Below, one piece after another: positions 46,611 to 55,738 of a stretch of 64,000 nucleotides of DNA. The notes beneath the pieces are model-generated. The model did not search any database. It was not told where the DNA came from and saw nothing but the letters and a program-made list of their open reading frames with translations. The translations under genes and the position numbers were made by a program. Every line of letters starts with the position of its first letter. Position 1 is the stretch's first letter. The stretch comes from Campylobacter showae (GTDB lineage: Bacteria; Campylobacterota; Campylobacteria; Campylobacterales; Campylobacteraceae), in contig NZ_LR535679.1 of assembly GCF_900699785.1 (NCBI RefSeq), positions 1,426,001 through 1,490,000 of the forward strand, in the 5' to 3' direction.

Positions 46611-47171
46611 ATGGCAAGAATGAAATTTTTCGTAGATACAAACAGATGTATCAGCTGCTTTGGATGCCAGGTCGCTTGCTCTTCGGCTCACGAGCTCCCT
46701 GTGGGGCTCTACCGCCGCAAGGTGATCACGCTAAACGACGGTATAGAGGGCAAGGAAGTATCGACTACGATAGCCTGCCAACACTGCACCGATGCTCCTT
46801 GCGAGCAGGTGTGTCCGGTGGATTGTTTTTACATCAGAGCCGACGGTATCGTGCTTCACGATAAAAACAAATGCATCGGCTGCGGATACTGCCTATACGC
46901 ATGTCCGTTCGGTGCGCCGCAGTTCCCTAGAGACGGGGCGTTTGGTATAAAAGGCGCTATGGATAAGTGCACCATGTGTGCGGGAGGCCCTGAGGAGACG
47001 AACTCTCACGAGGAGCTTCATATGTACGGTCAAAACCGTATCTCAGAGGGCAAAGTCCCTATGTGTGCCGCCGTTTGCGCTACGAACGCTCTACTTGTGG
47101 GCGACGCAGCCGAAGTTTCAAATGTATTTCGCAAGCGCGTTATGCTGAGACAAGCGGGTACTACTATCTAA
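46611..47171 (+). CDS. fdhB: Formate dehydrogenase iron-sulfur subunit
   Basis: 186 residues. Ferredoxin-type clusters: CISCFGCQVACSSAH at residue 13, CQHCTDAPCEQVCPVDCF near 56, CIGCGYCLYACPFGAPQFP near 88, and CTMCAGG plus CAAVCATNAL for the fourth. It passes electrons from FdhA to the membrane. No C-terminal transmembrane helix is evident. A strong terminator follows directly, and no cytochrome b subunit (fdhC) is downstream. Confidence 0.93.
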   Translation: MARMKFFVDTNRCISCFGCQVACSSAHELPVGLYRRKVITLNDGIEGKEVSTTIACQHCTDAPCEQVCPVDCFYIRADGIVLHDKNKCIGCGYCLYACPFGAPQFPRDGAFGIKGAMDKCTMCAGGPEETNSHEELHMYGQNRISEGKVPMCAAVCATNALLVGDAAEVSNVFRKRVMLRQAGTTI

Positions 47172-47177
47172 CTCAAT

Positions 47178-47208
47178 TTCGGGGGCGGCTCGCTCCCGAA
47201 TTTTCTTT
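47178..47208 (+). terminator. Terminator of the formate dehydrogenase operon
   Basis: TTCGGG, then G, GCG, a three-base loop, CGC, T and CCCGAA, followed by TTTTCTTT. It begins 7 bp after fdhB and ends the operon there. Confidence 0.8.
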
Positions 47209-47249
47209 CAAATTTTACCTCTTAAATTTACTCAAATTTCAAAGTCGGA

Positions 47250-47300
47250 TCAATCTGATAATCAAAAAAAATAGCTTGTTGATAAGATTGATACTTGATA
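47250..47300 (+). promoter_or_regulatory. Possible Fur-type operator region upstream of ftr1
   Basis: TGATAATCA (47256-47264) and TTGATAAGATTGATACTTGA (starting 47279) resemble fragments of the Fur consensus GATAATGATAATCATTATC. Fur control would suit an iron importer, but neither site is a full match. Confidence 0.3.
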
Positions 47301-47371
47301 GCCGTTTTTATTTTCGCTAAAGTTTTGAAATGATAAAATAGGGGATTAAAACATATTTTATCGGAGTTTTT

Positions 47372-49348
47372 ATGAGTAAATTTTTGAAATTTATACTTGC
47401 TTTGTTTATCCCCTTTATGCTAAGTGCACAGGACGCCGACTACGGTCCTGAGATACAGAGCATAAAAGATTCGTTTGTAAGTATCATGCAGCAGTACAAG
47501 GACGGCAAGATAGATGAAGCCAAGACAAACGTTCAAAATGCGTATTTTGGGCATTTTGAAAATATAGAAGCTGGCATAAGGATAAATTTAGGACAGAAAA
47601 AAGCCTATGCGATGGAGAAGCAATTTGGTGATATAAGAAAAGCCATCGTCGCCAAAAAGTCGGTCGAAGAGATACAAGCGATTATGGATAATCTCTCAAA
47701 AGAGATGGACGAGGTCTTGCCTATCATAAATTCAGGACACAAGCTTATAGCCGAATACTCCGACCCAAAAAATGCTGACACTGCCGCAAATACCGCTACC
47801 GACGCGAATGCGCCAGCCACCACGCAAACAGCGAGCACAAACATTGAGCCACACTGGCAAGTCGTTTATAATGATATAAAATCAGCCCTTGACGCCGCGT
47901 CCGCCGCATACGAAAAGGGTGATAAAGAAGCCGCAAAACAAGCGATAAACAACAAGGCTAAATTTGAGCTTTATCGCAACACCAAGCTCGAAGAGGCCGT
48001 GCGTAAATTTGTAGATGGCGGGCAGGGAATAGATGGCGACATCCAAAAAAGAATGGGCTCGGCGATCATCGCGATAAACGGCGACGTCGCAGCTGATGTG
48101 TTAAAGTCAAATTTAGAAGAGCTTGATAAGATCATATTTGAAACCGTAGCAAAGCTGCCTGCCGACTCTGGCGCGCTGGCTACAAATGTAACCTTGCCTG
48201 ATGATGGCGAGGATAGTGGCGCGACAGACTTTACCCAAGTTGTCGCAAATATCAATGCCAAGATCGCAGAAGCGATACAAGACTACAAGGCTGGAAACGT
48301 CCAAAAGGCGATCGCTGACGTGCAGGATTTATATTTTGACGAGTTTGAAGGCAGCGGTATGGAAAACAGCGTCGGAGCTCGCGATGTAAATTTAAAAACC
48401 GCTATCGAGGGAAGCTTTGGTGCTATCCCGGCTTTGATGAAATCAGGTGCTAGCATAGATAAGATAGAAGCCGCCGCAGCCACTATGAGCGACCAGCTAA
48501 ACACGGCTCTGGGCAAAACCAGCACTCCGACTTCACCTTGGTTTTTATTCATCTCGGCATTTACCATCATCTTGCGCGAGGGTTTTGAGGCTCTCATCAT
48601 CGTAGCAGCCGTCGTTGCCTACCTAATAAAAACTGGCAATAACGCCAAAATGGGCAAGGTTGTATATAGCTCGGTCGGCGTGGCAGTCGTTTTGAGCTTT
48701 GTCATGGCGTGGATCATGAACGTCATCTTTGGTCAAGCAGCTGGTCAAAAGCGCGAGCTGATGGAGGGCATCGTCATGCTCATAGCCACAGGGCTACTCT
48801 TTTACGTTGGCTTTTGGCTACTATCAAACGCAGGTGCGAAAAAATGGAACGAATATATCAAATCTCATGTCAGCGAGTCTTTAAAAAATGAATCTACTGC
48901 GGCACTTTGGTGGACGGTATTTTTAGCCGTGTTTAGAGAGGGCGCAGAGACGGTGCTATTTTATCAGTCGCTTATATTTGATGCCAAAGACAGTAGTGGC
49001 TACTCGGCTATCGGCGCTGGCTTTGTCATCGGTCTTGCGATACTGCTTGTTGTGTATTTTGTGTTTAAGAAATTTTCTATCAAAATTCCCATCAAGCCAT
49101 TTTTCATCTTTACATCAGCGATCATATTTTATATGTCGATCGTCTTTGTCGGCAAGGGCGTGATGGAGCTGGTCGAGGGTAAAATTTTCGTTCCGAGTAT
49201 CATAAACGGTCTAGAATTCCCGCAATGGATGGGCGATTGGTTTGGCTTGAAGCCATACTATGAGAGCTTGATACCACAAATTTTAATGATCACGGCTTTG
49301 GTCGTTGGTATAATCATAATGAAAAGAAAGCAAGCTAAGCAGGCTTAA
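47372..49348 (+). CDS. FTR1-family iron permease with a large periplasmic domain
   Basis: 658 residues, homologue of C. jejuni Cj1658. After the signal peptide (cleavage near SAQ-DAD), residues 25-380 form a periplasmic region of three diverged copies (about 24-118, 161-260, 286-380), each with a Y-x-x-G-x-x-x-x-A pattern. The membrane part (about 385-655) has the iron-binding REGFE (402-406) and REGAE (near 515) motifs. It moves iron into the cytoplasm with P19. It heads the seven-gene iron system. Confidence 0.9.
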   Translation: MSKFLKFILALFIPFMLSAQDADYGPEIQSIKDSFVSIMQQYKDGKIDEAKTNVQNAYFGHFENIEAGIRINLGQKKAYAMEKQFGDIRKAIVAKKSVEEIQAIMDNLSKEMDEVLPIINSGHKLIAEYSDPKNADTAANTATDANAPATTQTASTNIEPHWQVVYNDIKSALDAASAAYEKGDKEAAKQAINNKAKFELYRNTKLEEAVRKFVDGGQGIDGDIQKRMGSAIIAINGDVAADVLKSNLEELDKIIFETVAKLPADSGALATNVTLPDDGEDSGATDFTQVVANINAKIAEAIQDYKAGNVQKAIADVQDLYFDEFEGSGMENSVGARDVNLKTAIEGSFGAIPALMKSGASIDKIEAAAATMSDQLNTALGKTSTPTSPWFLFISAFTIILREGFEALIIVAAVVAYLIKTGNNAKMGKVVYSSVGVAVVLSFVMAWIMNVIFGQAAGQKRELMEGIVMLIATGLLFYVGFWLLSNAGAKKWNEYIKSHVSESLKNESTAALWWTVFLAVFREGAETVLFYQSLIFDAKDSSGYSAIGAGFVIGLAILLVVYFVFKKFSIKIPIKPFFIFTSAIIFYMSIVFVGKGVMELVEGKIFVPSIINGLEFPQWMGDWFGLKPYYESLIPQILMITALVVGIIIMKRKQAKQA

Positions 49349-49359
49349 ATTTAAACTTT

Positions 49360-49373
49360 CCTGCTCGCGCAGG
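49360..49373 (+). other. Small hairpin between ftr1 and p19
   Basis: CCTGC-TCGC-GCAGG, a perfect 5-bp stem, 11 bp after the ftr1 stop, followed by TTTCCG. It could attenuate or stabilise the transcript. Confidence 0.4.
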
Positions 49374-49425
49374 TTTCCGAAAGGTGTAAAACTAAAATTT
49401 GCAAACCAAATTTAAAGGAGAAAGT

Positions 49426-49947
49426 ATGAACAAATTTGTTAAAACAGCTTTGGCATTTAGCCTTGCCGCTTCAGTTGCCGTTGCAGGCGAGTTTCCTATC
49501 GGCGATCCGGTAGAGATCAACGGCATGGAGATAGCTGCGGTCTATCTAGAGCCGATTGACATGGAGCCAAAAGGCATCGACCTTGCACCAAGCAAAGCTG
49601 ACATCCACCTAGAGGCTGACATCCACGCTATCGAAGGCAACAAAAACGGCTTTGGTGCTGGCGAGTGGATACCGTATCTAAAAATCAACTACGAGCTAAA
49701 AAACCTTGATAACGGCAAAGTCAAAAAAGGAACATTTATGCCTATGGTTGCAAGCGACGGCCCACACTACGGCGCTAACCTAAAAATGGACGCAGGCGTG
49801 GGCAACTACGAGCTAAAATTTCATATAGAAAATCCTGAAAAACAAGGCTTCGGTCGTCACGCGGACAAAGAAACCGGCGTAGGTAAATGGTTTGAGCCGT
49901 TCACTACAACCTATAAATTCCAATATACCGGAGCGCCTGCTAAATAA
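49426..49947 (+). CDS. P19-type periplasmic iron/copper-binding protein
   Basis: 173 residues from ATG 49426, after AAAGGAG. Signal peptide KFVKTALAFSLAASVAVAG, then a beta-sandwich with the P19 metal ligands suggested by MEIAAVYLEPIDMEPKG, HLEADIHAIEGNKNG, and the histidines in DGPHYGANL and FGRHADKETG. It is homologous to Cj1659/FetP and TpD-like proteins that bind Cu and Fe and work with FTR1. Flanked by hairpins on both sides, which would give it a distinct transcript abundance. Confidence 0.92.
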   Translation: MNKFVKTALAFSLAASVAVAGEFPIGDPVEINGMEIAAVYLEPIDMEPKGIDLAPSKADIHLEADIHAIEGNKNGFGAGEWIPYLKINYELKNLDNGKVKKGTFMPMVASDGPHYGANLKMDAGVGNYELKFHIENPEKQGFGRHADKETGVGKWFEPFTTTYKFQYTGAPAK

Positions 49948-49954
49948 TTCGGGC

Positions 49955-49985
49955 TTAGAGCGGCTAAGTCCGCTCTAAATTTTAT
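49955..49985 (+). terminator. Terminator or attenuator after p19
   Basis: TTAGAGCGG, loop CTAAGT, CCGCTCTAA, then ATTTTATT: a perfect 9-bp stem 8 bp after p19. The iron operon continues 28 bp later, so partial termination is likely. Confidence 0.7.
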
Positions 49986-50012
49986 TCAAATTCTCAAATT
50001 ACAGGGCTAATC

Positions 50013-51380
50013 ATGTCTATATATTTTGTCCAAGTTATCTCATCGTTACTGGGATTTGTCCTTTTTGCAGCGTTAAACAACGACAAAAAGAGCCTAAAAG
50101 CGCTGTTTTTACCCTCGGTTTTGGGTATTGCAGCAGGCATAGTTGTTTTTAAGATCGCTAGACTCACGCTTCACGACGCAGGCGTGAAAATGGCATTTGA
50201 TGCGGCTACTTTGGTATTTTTGCTAGTTAGCGCGCTTTGGATTTTTATCAAATTTAACCCTGCAAAGATGATAACGTTTTTCGCCTTGGGCGCGGGCTAC
50301 GGTTTAACCTACGCTCACGCTAGCGCGAATTTTCCGGTATTTGCCGGCGAACTACTCGATACGCAGTCCATCATCAGCCTATTTTTGATGATATTTGCAT
50401 TTTTGCTTTTACTGATTTTATTTTTCGTCGTTTCAAATTTAAAAGAGTGCCTATGCAAGCACGTCTTATGGATGTTTTCGCTTCTTTCGCTTGCGGTTTT
50501 GATAGTGCAGGCTCTTTCAAACACGGGGCTCGAGTTTATGCGAGCGGGTATGATACCTACATATCCGTGGGCGCTCTCGCTCGTGGCTAAGGGCATTTAC
50601 TACACGACCTTTTCGCAGTATTTTTTTATATTTTTAGTTTTAGTTTTGGCGGCTATAAATTTTAAAAAACGCCCCGCCCCACTCGTAAAATCAGTCGTGG
50701 GCTCGAACAAATTTAGATTTAACAACGCCGTGCGAGATTTTATGGCGACAAACTCAAACGGCTCATCGCTCATCGTCGTTATCGCCCTAGTTTTCGGGCT
50801 TTATTACGACCTTTACGCCTCGCGTCCGCCTGAGATCTCGACCCCGATCATCGTCGAGCCAGTGAATAATGAGTTTAAATTTGACGTGGCACAGCTCGCT
50901 GACAATGACCTGCACCGCTACGCTTACATCAACGACGAAGGCAAGGAAATCCGCTTTTTCTTGTTAAATCGCTTCGCCGACCGCGCCTCGCCCGTCATAG
51001 TCTTTGACTCGTGCGCGATATGCGGCGATATGGGCTACGTCAAAAAGGGCAACGACCTAATCTGCATTTCGTGCAATGTGCGCATTTTCTTGCCGTCCGT
51101 TGGCAAAGACGGTGGCTGCAACCCGATACCGATGAAATTTGACTACGACGGTAAATTTGTAACCGTGAGCCTTGAAACTATCCAAGGTGGGGCAAATTTC
51201 TTCTCAAAAGTAGTCGAAAAAATGGTGCTTGACCCCGTCAGCCGCAAAAAAGTAAGCAATCTCACGTCAAAATCGTATCTTTACTACAACAGGACTTACT
51301 TTTTTGAAAATGAAAAAACGCAGGCGGAATTTGAAGCCCACCCTGAAAAATACGTCGATATAAACGGGACTTTAAAATGA
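50013..51380 (+). CDS. DUF2318 iron-sulfur/heme-like membrane protein of the P19 iron system
   Basis: 455 residues, homologue of Cj1660. About seven or eight transmembrane helices in residues 1-270 are followed by a periplasmic domain with CAICGDMGYVKKGNDLICISCNVRI near residue 325, the DUF2318 cysteine block, and PSVGKDGGCNPIPM. The four to five cysteines could bind a metal or cofactor. It overlaps the next permease by 4 bp. Its role in iron reduction or transfer is inferred from the locus. Confidence 0.82.
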   Translation: MSIYFVQVISSLLGFVLFAALNNDKKSLKALFLPSVLGIAAGIVVFKIARLTLHDAGVKMAFDAATLVFLLVSALWIFIKFNPAKMITFFALGAGYGLTYAHASANFPVFAGELLDTQSIISLFLMIFAFLLLLILFFVVSNLKECLCKHVLWMFSLLSLAVLIVQALSNTGLEFMRAGMIPTYPWALSLVAKGIYYTTFSQYFFIFLVLVLAAINFKKRPAPLVKSVVGSNKFRFNNAVRDFMATNSNGSSLIVVIALVFGLYYDLYASRPPEISTPIIVEPVNNEFKFDVAQLADNDLHRYAYINDEGKEIRFFLLNRFADRASPVIVFDSCAICGDMGYVKKGNDLICISCNVRIFLPSVGKDGGCNPIPMKFDYDGKFVTVSLETIQGGANFFSKVVEKMVLDPVSRKKVSNLTSKSYLYYNRTYFFENEKTQAEFEAHPEKYVDINGTLK

Positions 51381-52657
51381 AAAATATGCAACTAAGACTC
51401 ATCAAAAGCTCCATAACTGGCAGCAAAGTGCAAAAAGGTATGGCGTTTATCACGATACTTTTGGCGACGGTTTTGATAGCGTGCATGCTAAATATCACGC
51501 TCAAAATCGGCGATCAAATAGCCAGCGAGCTGCGCGGATATGGCTCAAACATCGTCGTCTTGCCAAAAGGCGAAGCTCTAGCCATCGAGATCGAGGGCAA
51601 AAATTTCACTCCGCTCAAATCGCAAAACTACCTAAACGAAGAGGACTTGCACAAGGTAAAAGAAATTTTTTGGCGAAACAACATCGTCGCGTTTGCGCCG
51701 TTTCTTTATGGCGAAGTGAAGTCCGCAAATGGCGAGAAATACAAGATTGTGGGAACGTGGTTTGATAAATTTGCAAATGTCGCTGATGAAGCCGAGTTTA
51801 AAACGGGCGTGAAGACGCTGTTTGGATTTTGGGCGGTTGAAGGCAAATGGATCGAGGATGATGACACACAAAACGTGCTCGTGGGCGAAAATTTAGCCAA
51901 AAAGCAAAATTTAAAAACGGGCGATGAGTTAAATTTAAACGGACGCAGCGCGAAGATCGCTGGTATCTTAAAAGGAGCTGGCGAGGAGAGCTACAAGATC
52001 GTGACTTCTCTTAAATTTGCGCAGGAGCTGTTAAATAAGCCCGGACTTTACTCAAAAGCCGAAGTCTCAGCCATAACGATCCCTGAAAATGACCTCTCTG
52101 TAAAGGCGAGGCGCAACCTTGACAACCTCGACAGCGCAGAATACGATATGTGGTACTGCTCGGCGTATGTTAGCTCGATAGCCTATCAGATCGAGGAAAA
52201 CTATGCTGGCGTCTCGGCAAAGGCGATGATGCAGGTTAGCGACGCTGAGAGCAATATCGTGAAAAAAATCCAAAGTCTGATGGGGATCGTGAGCATCATC
52301 GCGCTCGCGGTCGCATCTATCGGCATTACTTCGCTAATGACCAGCGAAATTTACAGACGCAAAAAAGAAATAGGTCTGCTAAAAGCTATCGGGGCAAGCA
52401 ACTTTGAAATTTACGCCCTTTTTGCCAGCGAAAGCCTTGTCGTGGCATTTTTTGCCGGCATTTTGGGAGCGTTTTTGGGCTACGCGCTAAGCTACGCGAT
52501 CGCTTATAGTATCTTTGGCTACGGTATCGGCGTGGCGTGGATCGTGCTGCCGCTAAGTATCGCCTTTGCGCTTTTGATCTCGATCGTGGGCTCACTTGTG
52601 CCGATGAGAAGTGTCGTCAAACTCTTGCCTGCGGAGGTTTTATATGATCGCAAATAA
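51377..52657 (+). CDS. FtsX/MacB-type ABC permease of the P19 iron system (first)
   Basis: 426 residues, homologue of Cj1661. One N-terminal transmembrane helix (about 20-42), a large periplasmic domain (about 45-290), and three C-terminal helices (about 295-420) with EIYRRKKEIGLLKAIGAS near residue 327, the cytoplasmic coupling motif of FtsX-type permeases. It should act with the second permease and the ATPase that follow. Confidence 0.88.
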   Translation: MKNMQLRLIKSSITGSKVQKGMAFITILLATVLIACMLNITLKIGDQIASELRGYGSNIVVLPKGEALAIEIEGKNFTPLKSQNYLNEEDLHKVKEIFWRNNIVAFAPFLYGEVKSANGEKYKIVGTWFDKFANVADEAEFKTGVKTLFGFWAVEGKWIEDDDTQNVLVGENLAKKQNLKTGDELNLNGRSAKIAGILKGAGEESYKIVTSLKFAQELLNKPGLYSKAEVSAITIPENDLSVKARRNLDNLDSAEYDMWYCSAYVSSIAYQIEENYAGVSAKAMMQVSDAESNIVKKIQSLMGIVSIIALAVASIGITSLMTSEIYRRKKEIGLLKAIGASNFEIYALFASESLVVAFFAGILGAFLGYALSYAIAYSIFGYGIGVAWIVLPLSIAFALLISIVGSLVPMRSVVKLLPAEVLYDRK

Positions 52658-53783
52658 CGGCTTTTTTTACAATGTAATTTTCAAAAGTCTGCGCTTTGGA
52701 GCGGCTCGCGTGGGCGTCATCGTCGTCTCCATATTGCTTGGTGCGTGCGTGACGGCGGCGTTTGTAAATGTCTATCTTGACATCGACTCAAAGGTGACAA
52801 AAGAGCTAAAAAGCTACGGTGCAAACGTGGTTTTCGCGCCAGCTGATCCGGTGAGCGACACGATAAATGAGACTAAATTTAACGAAAAGATCGCCAAAAT
52901 CCCAAGCGATAAGCTGCTGGGGCAAAGCGGGTATCTTTTCACGCAGGTAAATATCGGACCGACGAACACGATCGCGATGGGTGTTAAATTTAGCGACCTA
53001 AAAAAGGTCAAGCCGTTTTTGGAGGTCAAAGAAGGGCAGGACATCACGATTGATTTTGATGATAGAAACGTGCTAATCGGCACCGATCTAGCCAAACAAA
53101 GCGGCTTTAAGGTCGGCGATACGATCGAGATAAGACAAATCGGTGCGAACGCTGGCGAAAAGGTAAAAATCCGCGGTATAGTCCAAGATGGCGACAAAGA
53201 GGACTCGCTGCTCATCATCTCGCTACCTCTAGCGCAAAAGATAGCAAACGAGCCAAACACGCTAAACTACGCTGAGGCCGTAGTAACGGGCAAATTTGAC
53301 TACATAAGCGAGCTTGGCAAAAGTCTTAGCGACGAGCAAATTTCCGTTAAACCCGTGGCTAAAATTTCAAAATCAGAGGGTCTAATTTTAGACAAGATTA
53401 AGCTTTTGATGGCGCTTGTTAGCTTTGTTATCTTGCTCATCACTTCTATGTGCGTAAACACGACGCTAAGCGCGATTTTGTTCTCGCGCTCAAAGGAGAT
53501 CGCGCTGCTTAGAGCGCTGGGAGCCAGCAAGAAAAACGTGCTAAATTTGTTCGGCGTCGAGACCTTCGTTACGGCATTTGCGGCGGCTTTGGCGGGCGCT
53601 ATTTTGGGCTACGGCTTAGCGCAAATTTTAGGTTACGCGATTTTTGATTCGAGCATAGATTTTAGATTTATGAGCATACCGATAGCGATGGTTATCTCGC
53701 TCGTTTTCGCAGGCGTAGCCTCGATCTATCCGATCAAACGGGCGCTGGAAAACAAGATGGCTGATATTTTAAGAGGAGAATGA
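52644..53783 (+). CDS. FtsX/MacB-type ABC permease of the P19 iron system (second)
   Basis: 379 residues from ATG 52644 (GGAGG just upstream), overlapping the first permease by 14 bp. It shows the same layout: N-terminal helix, periplasmic domain, three C-terminal helices with FSRSKEIALLRALGASKKN near residue 285. It is homologous to Cj1662. The two permeases are paralogues and probably form a heterodimer. Confidence 0.88.
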   Translation: MIANNGFFYNVIFKSLRFGAARVGVIVVSILLGACVTAAFVNVYLDIDSKVTKELKSYGANVVFAPADPVSDTINETKFNEKIAKIPSDKLLGQSGYLFTQVNIGPTNTIAMGVKFSDLKKVKPFLEVKEGQDITIDFDDRNVLIGTDLAKQSGFKVGDTIEIRQIGANAGEKVKIRGIVQDGDKEDSLLIISLPLAQKIANEPNTLNYAEAVVTGKFDYISELGKSLSDEQISVKPVAKISKSEGLILDKIKLLMALVSFVILLITSMCVNTTLSAILFSRSKEIALLRALGASKKNVLNLFGVETFVTAFAAALAGAILGYGLAQILGYAIFDSSIDFRFMSIPIAMVISLVFAGVASIYPIKRALENKMADILRGE

Positions 53784-53784
53784 T

Positions 53785-54522
53785 ATGCAATACGCGATAA
53801 GATTAAACGGGATAGAAAAAAGATTTGGCGAAGTAAGAGCGCTAGAGGGCATTACCTTTGACGTAAACGCCGGCGAGTGGGTCAGCATAATGGGGCCAAG
53901 CGGCAGCGGCAAAAGTACGCTGGTAAATATCCTCTCGCTGATGGATGAGCCTACAGCCGGCACGTACACGCTAGGCGGAGACGACGCTAGCAGACTTAGC
54001 GACGAGGAGACGCTCAAATTTCGCCGCGAAAAGATCGGGCTGATATTTCAGCAGTTTCACCTCATCCCCTACCTAAACTGCGTCGAAAACGTGATGATAG
54101 CGCAGTACTACCACAGCAGCGTGGATGAAGAGGACGCTAAAAAGGCGCTCGAGCGGGTTGGTCTAGGACACAGGCTAGATCACCGCCCTAGTCAGCTTAG
54201 CGGCGGCGAACAGCAGCGTCTGTGCATCGCGCGTGCCCTGATCAACGATCCTGATATCTTGATAGCCGACGAGCCGACGGGCAACCTAGATGAAGCAAAC
54301 GAGCGCGTAGTTTTGGAGCTGTTTCAAAAGCTGCGAAGCGAGGGCAAAACGATCCTGCTCATCACGCACAACCCTGATCTTGGGCAGTTTGGCGATAAGA
54401 TCGTCTATCTAAGGCACGGCAAGATGGAAAATATTCACCACGTGAGCGACGGCGAGCGCGCGGAGGCATGCGAGAGGCTAGCAAGTGAGCCAAAGGGTCA
54501 AAGCGCCTTTGCGACGGTTTAA
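53785..54522 (+). CDS. ABC ATPase of the P19 iron system
   Basis: 245 residues, LolD/MacB-type. Walker [15 protein letters not shown] near residue 36, signature [15 protein letters not shown] near 142, Walker [16 protein letters not shown] near 162. It begins 1 bp after the second permease stop and is homologous to Cj1663. It energises the paired FtsX-type permeases. The C-terminal 25 residues extend beyond the usual LolD length. Confidence 0.9.
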   Translation: MQYAIRLNGIEKRFGEVRALEGITFDVNAGEWVSIMGPSGSGKSTLVNILSLMDEPTAGTYTLGGDDASRLSDEETLKFRREKIGLIFQQFHLIPYLNCVENVMIAQYYHSSVDEEDAKKALERVGLGHRLDHRPSQLSGGEQQRLCIARALINDPDILIADEPTGNLDEANERVVLELFQKLRSEGKTILLITHNPDLGQFGDKIVYLRHGKMENIHHVSDGERAEACERLASEPKGQSAFATV

Positions 54523-54535
54523 ATTTGGGAGAATT

Positions 54536-55033
54536 ATGATAAAAAAATATATATTATTAGTCTTTGCGGCGGCGATGATAGCGGGCTGCGGAAATAGCGG
54601 CTTTGACAAGCACCACATTAGCCTAAACTCGCCAAAGGGCGTCGATACGCACTATTTTCCCGAGGGCAGGCGGCTTAAAACGGACGGCAAGCCCTATATG
54701 CTCTTTTTCTTTGGCACATCCTGCGGCGCCTGCGTAGCGCAAGCTCCGATCGTAAATGAAATTTACTCCGAGTTTAAGGACAAATTTGGTGTTTACGGGA
54801 TATTTGGACCCAGCCTTGGATTTGATAAAGATATCGACATGGTAAGGCAGCATCATATCGACTACGACGTCATTAGCGATAAAGTTTCGGTCGATTATTT
54901 CAGCAAGGCCGTCGGCGGTGTGATGGGCGTGCCTGCGATCTTCGTCTTTGACGGCGAGGGTAATCTCAAAAAGCGCTTCATAGGACTCACTCCAAAAGCC
55001 GCTCTAGAAAACGAGATCAAGCTGGTATTATAA
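54536..55033 (+). CDS. Thioredoxin-like lipoprotein of the P19 iron system
   Basis: 165 residues from ATG 54536 (GGGAGA upstream). Lipobox MIAGC ends the signal peptide, so Cys19 should be acylated. The thioredoxin-like domain has active site GTSCGACVAQAP near residue 67 and cis-proline GVMGVPAIFVF near 140. Homologue of Cj1664. C. jejuni has two thioredoxin-like genes here (Cj1664-Cj1665); only one is present in this window. It likely reduces a partner in the periplasm. Confidence 0.85.
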   Translation: MIKKYILLVFAAAMIAGCGNSGFDKHHISLNSPKGVDTHYFPEGRRLKTDGKPYMLFFFGTSCGACVAQAPIVNEIYSEFKDKFGVYGIFGPSLGFDKDIDMVRQHHIDYDVISDKVSVDYFSKAVGGVMGVPAIFVFDGEGNLKKRFIGLTPKAALENEIKLVL

Positions 55034-55084
55034 ATTTACTCAAACGTAAAGATTTAGTAGTAAAATACGCTTAAATTTGATCCT

Positions 55085-55125
55085 AAATTTGACCCGTCCG
55101 CGTTAAATTTGCGGCGGTCAAATTT
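55085..55125 (+). other. Hairpin ahead of the lipoprotein gene at 55143
   Basis: AAATTTGACC (55085-55094) and GGTCAAATTT (55116-55125) are exact complements, with CCGC/GCGG pairing inside. The hairpin ends 18 bp before the start codon and could affect translation. Confidence 0.45.
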
Positions 55126-55142
55126 GAATAAGGAGACGCGAA

Positions 55143-55736
55143 ATGAAACTAAAAATTTTCTCTTTTTTGCTATTTGCGATTTTTTTCGTAGGCTGCGGCG
55201 AGCCCCGCACGCCCGAGCTTTACGCTAGAAGCACGATGCCTATTTTTATCACTAACGGCGACGTAAAAAAAGCCTCTCGCAGCGTCTATGTTTATTTTAA
55301 AAACTCCTGCGGCTACGCAAACACGCTAGAAAATACCGTGCGAAACAAACTACTGCAAAACGGCTTTACCCAAAGCATGGATCAAAAGAGCGCCGATATC
55401 GTGATAATGGGCGATTTTGCGAGCTTGCAGCGCTTTGAGCGACGCGAACGTCCGCGCGCATATATGAGCATGGGTTATGGTTTCGGTAGCTACGGATACA
55501 GGCGCAGTATGGGCTTTGGTATGCTTTTTGGTGACCCGTTTGACGATGATTTTTACGACAGGACGGATTATTATCTTTACAGAGCCTTTATTAGCGTGAT
55601 GATCCGTGCAAACGGCAGCGAACAAAGGACGAATCTCGAGATCGAAAGCGGCCAAAATCTTTATTCGCCAAGCTACATAATCCCGTATATAGAAGAGAAG
55701 GCGGCGACGCAGATACTTAGTTTCTTTTATCCTTAA
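55143..55736 (+). CDS. Lipoprotein with a Gly/Tyr/Arg-rich central segment
   Basis: 197 residues. Lipobox FFVGC gives a lipidated Cys near residue 18. Residues 35-85 (SVYVYFKNSCG, then LQNGFTQSMDQKSADIVIMGDF) resemble the start of TraT-like outer-membrane lipoproteins. A low-complexity stretch follows, rich in Arg, Gly, Tyr, Met and Asp (about 95-145), then a beta-rich end. Preceded by AAGGAG. The TraT resemblance is weak, so the product is best left as an uncharacterised lipoprotein. Confidence 0.6.
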   Translation: MKLKIFSFLLFAIFFVGCGEPRTPELYARSTMPIFITNGDVKKASRSVYVYFKNSCGYANTLENTVRNKLLQNGFTQSMDQKSADIVIMGDFASLQRFERRERPRAYMSMGYGFGSYGYRRSMGFGMLFGDPFDDDFYDRTDYYLYRAFISVMIRANGSEQRTNLEIESGQNLYSPSYIIPYIEEKAATQILSFFYP

Positions 55737-55738
55737 AC

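Noticed and set aside
55143..55736. TraT complement-resistance lipoprotein
   Set aside because: Only the first third resembles TraT; the length and the Gly/Tyr/Arg-rich middle do not, so no such function is assigned.
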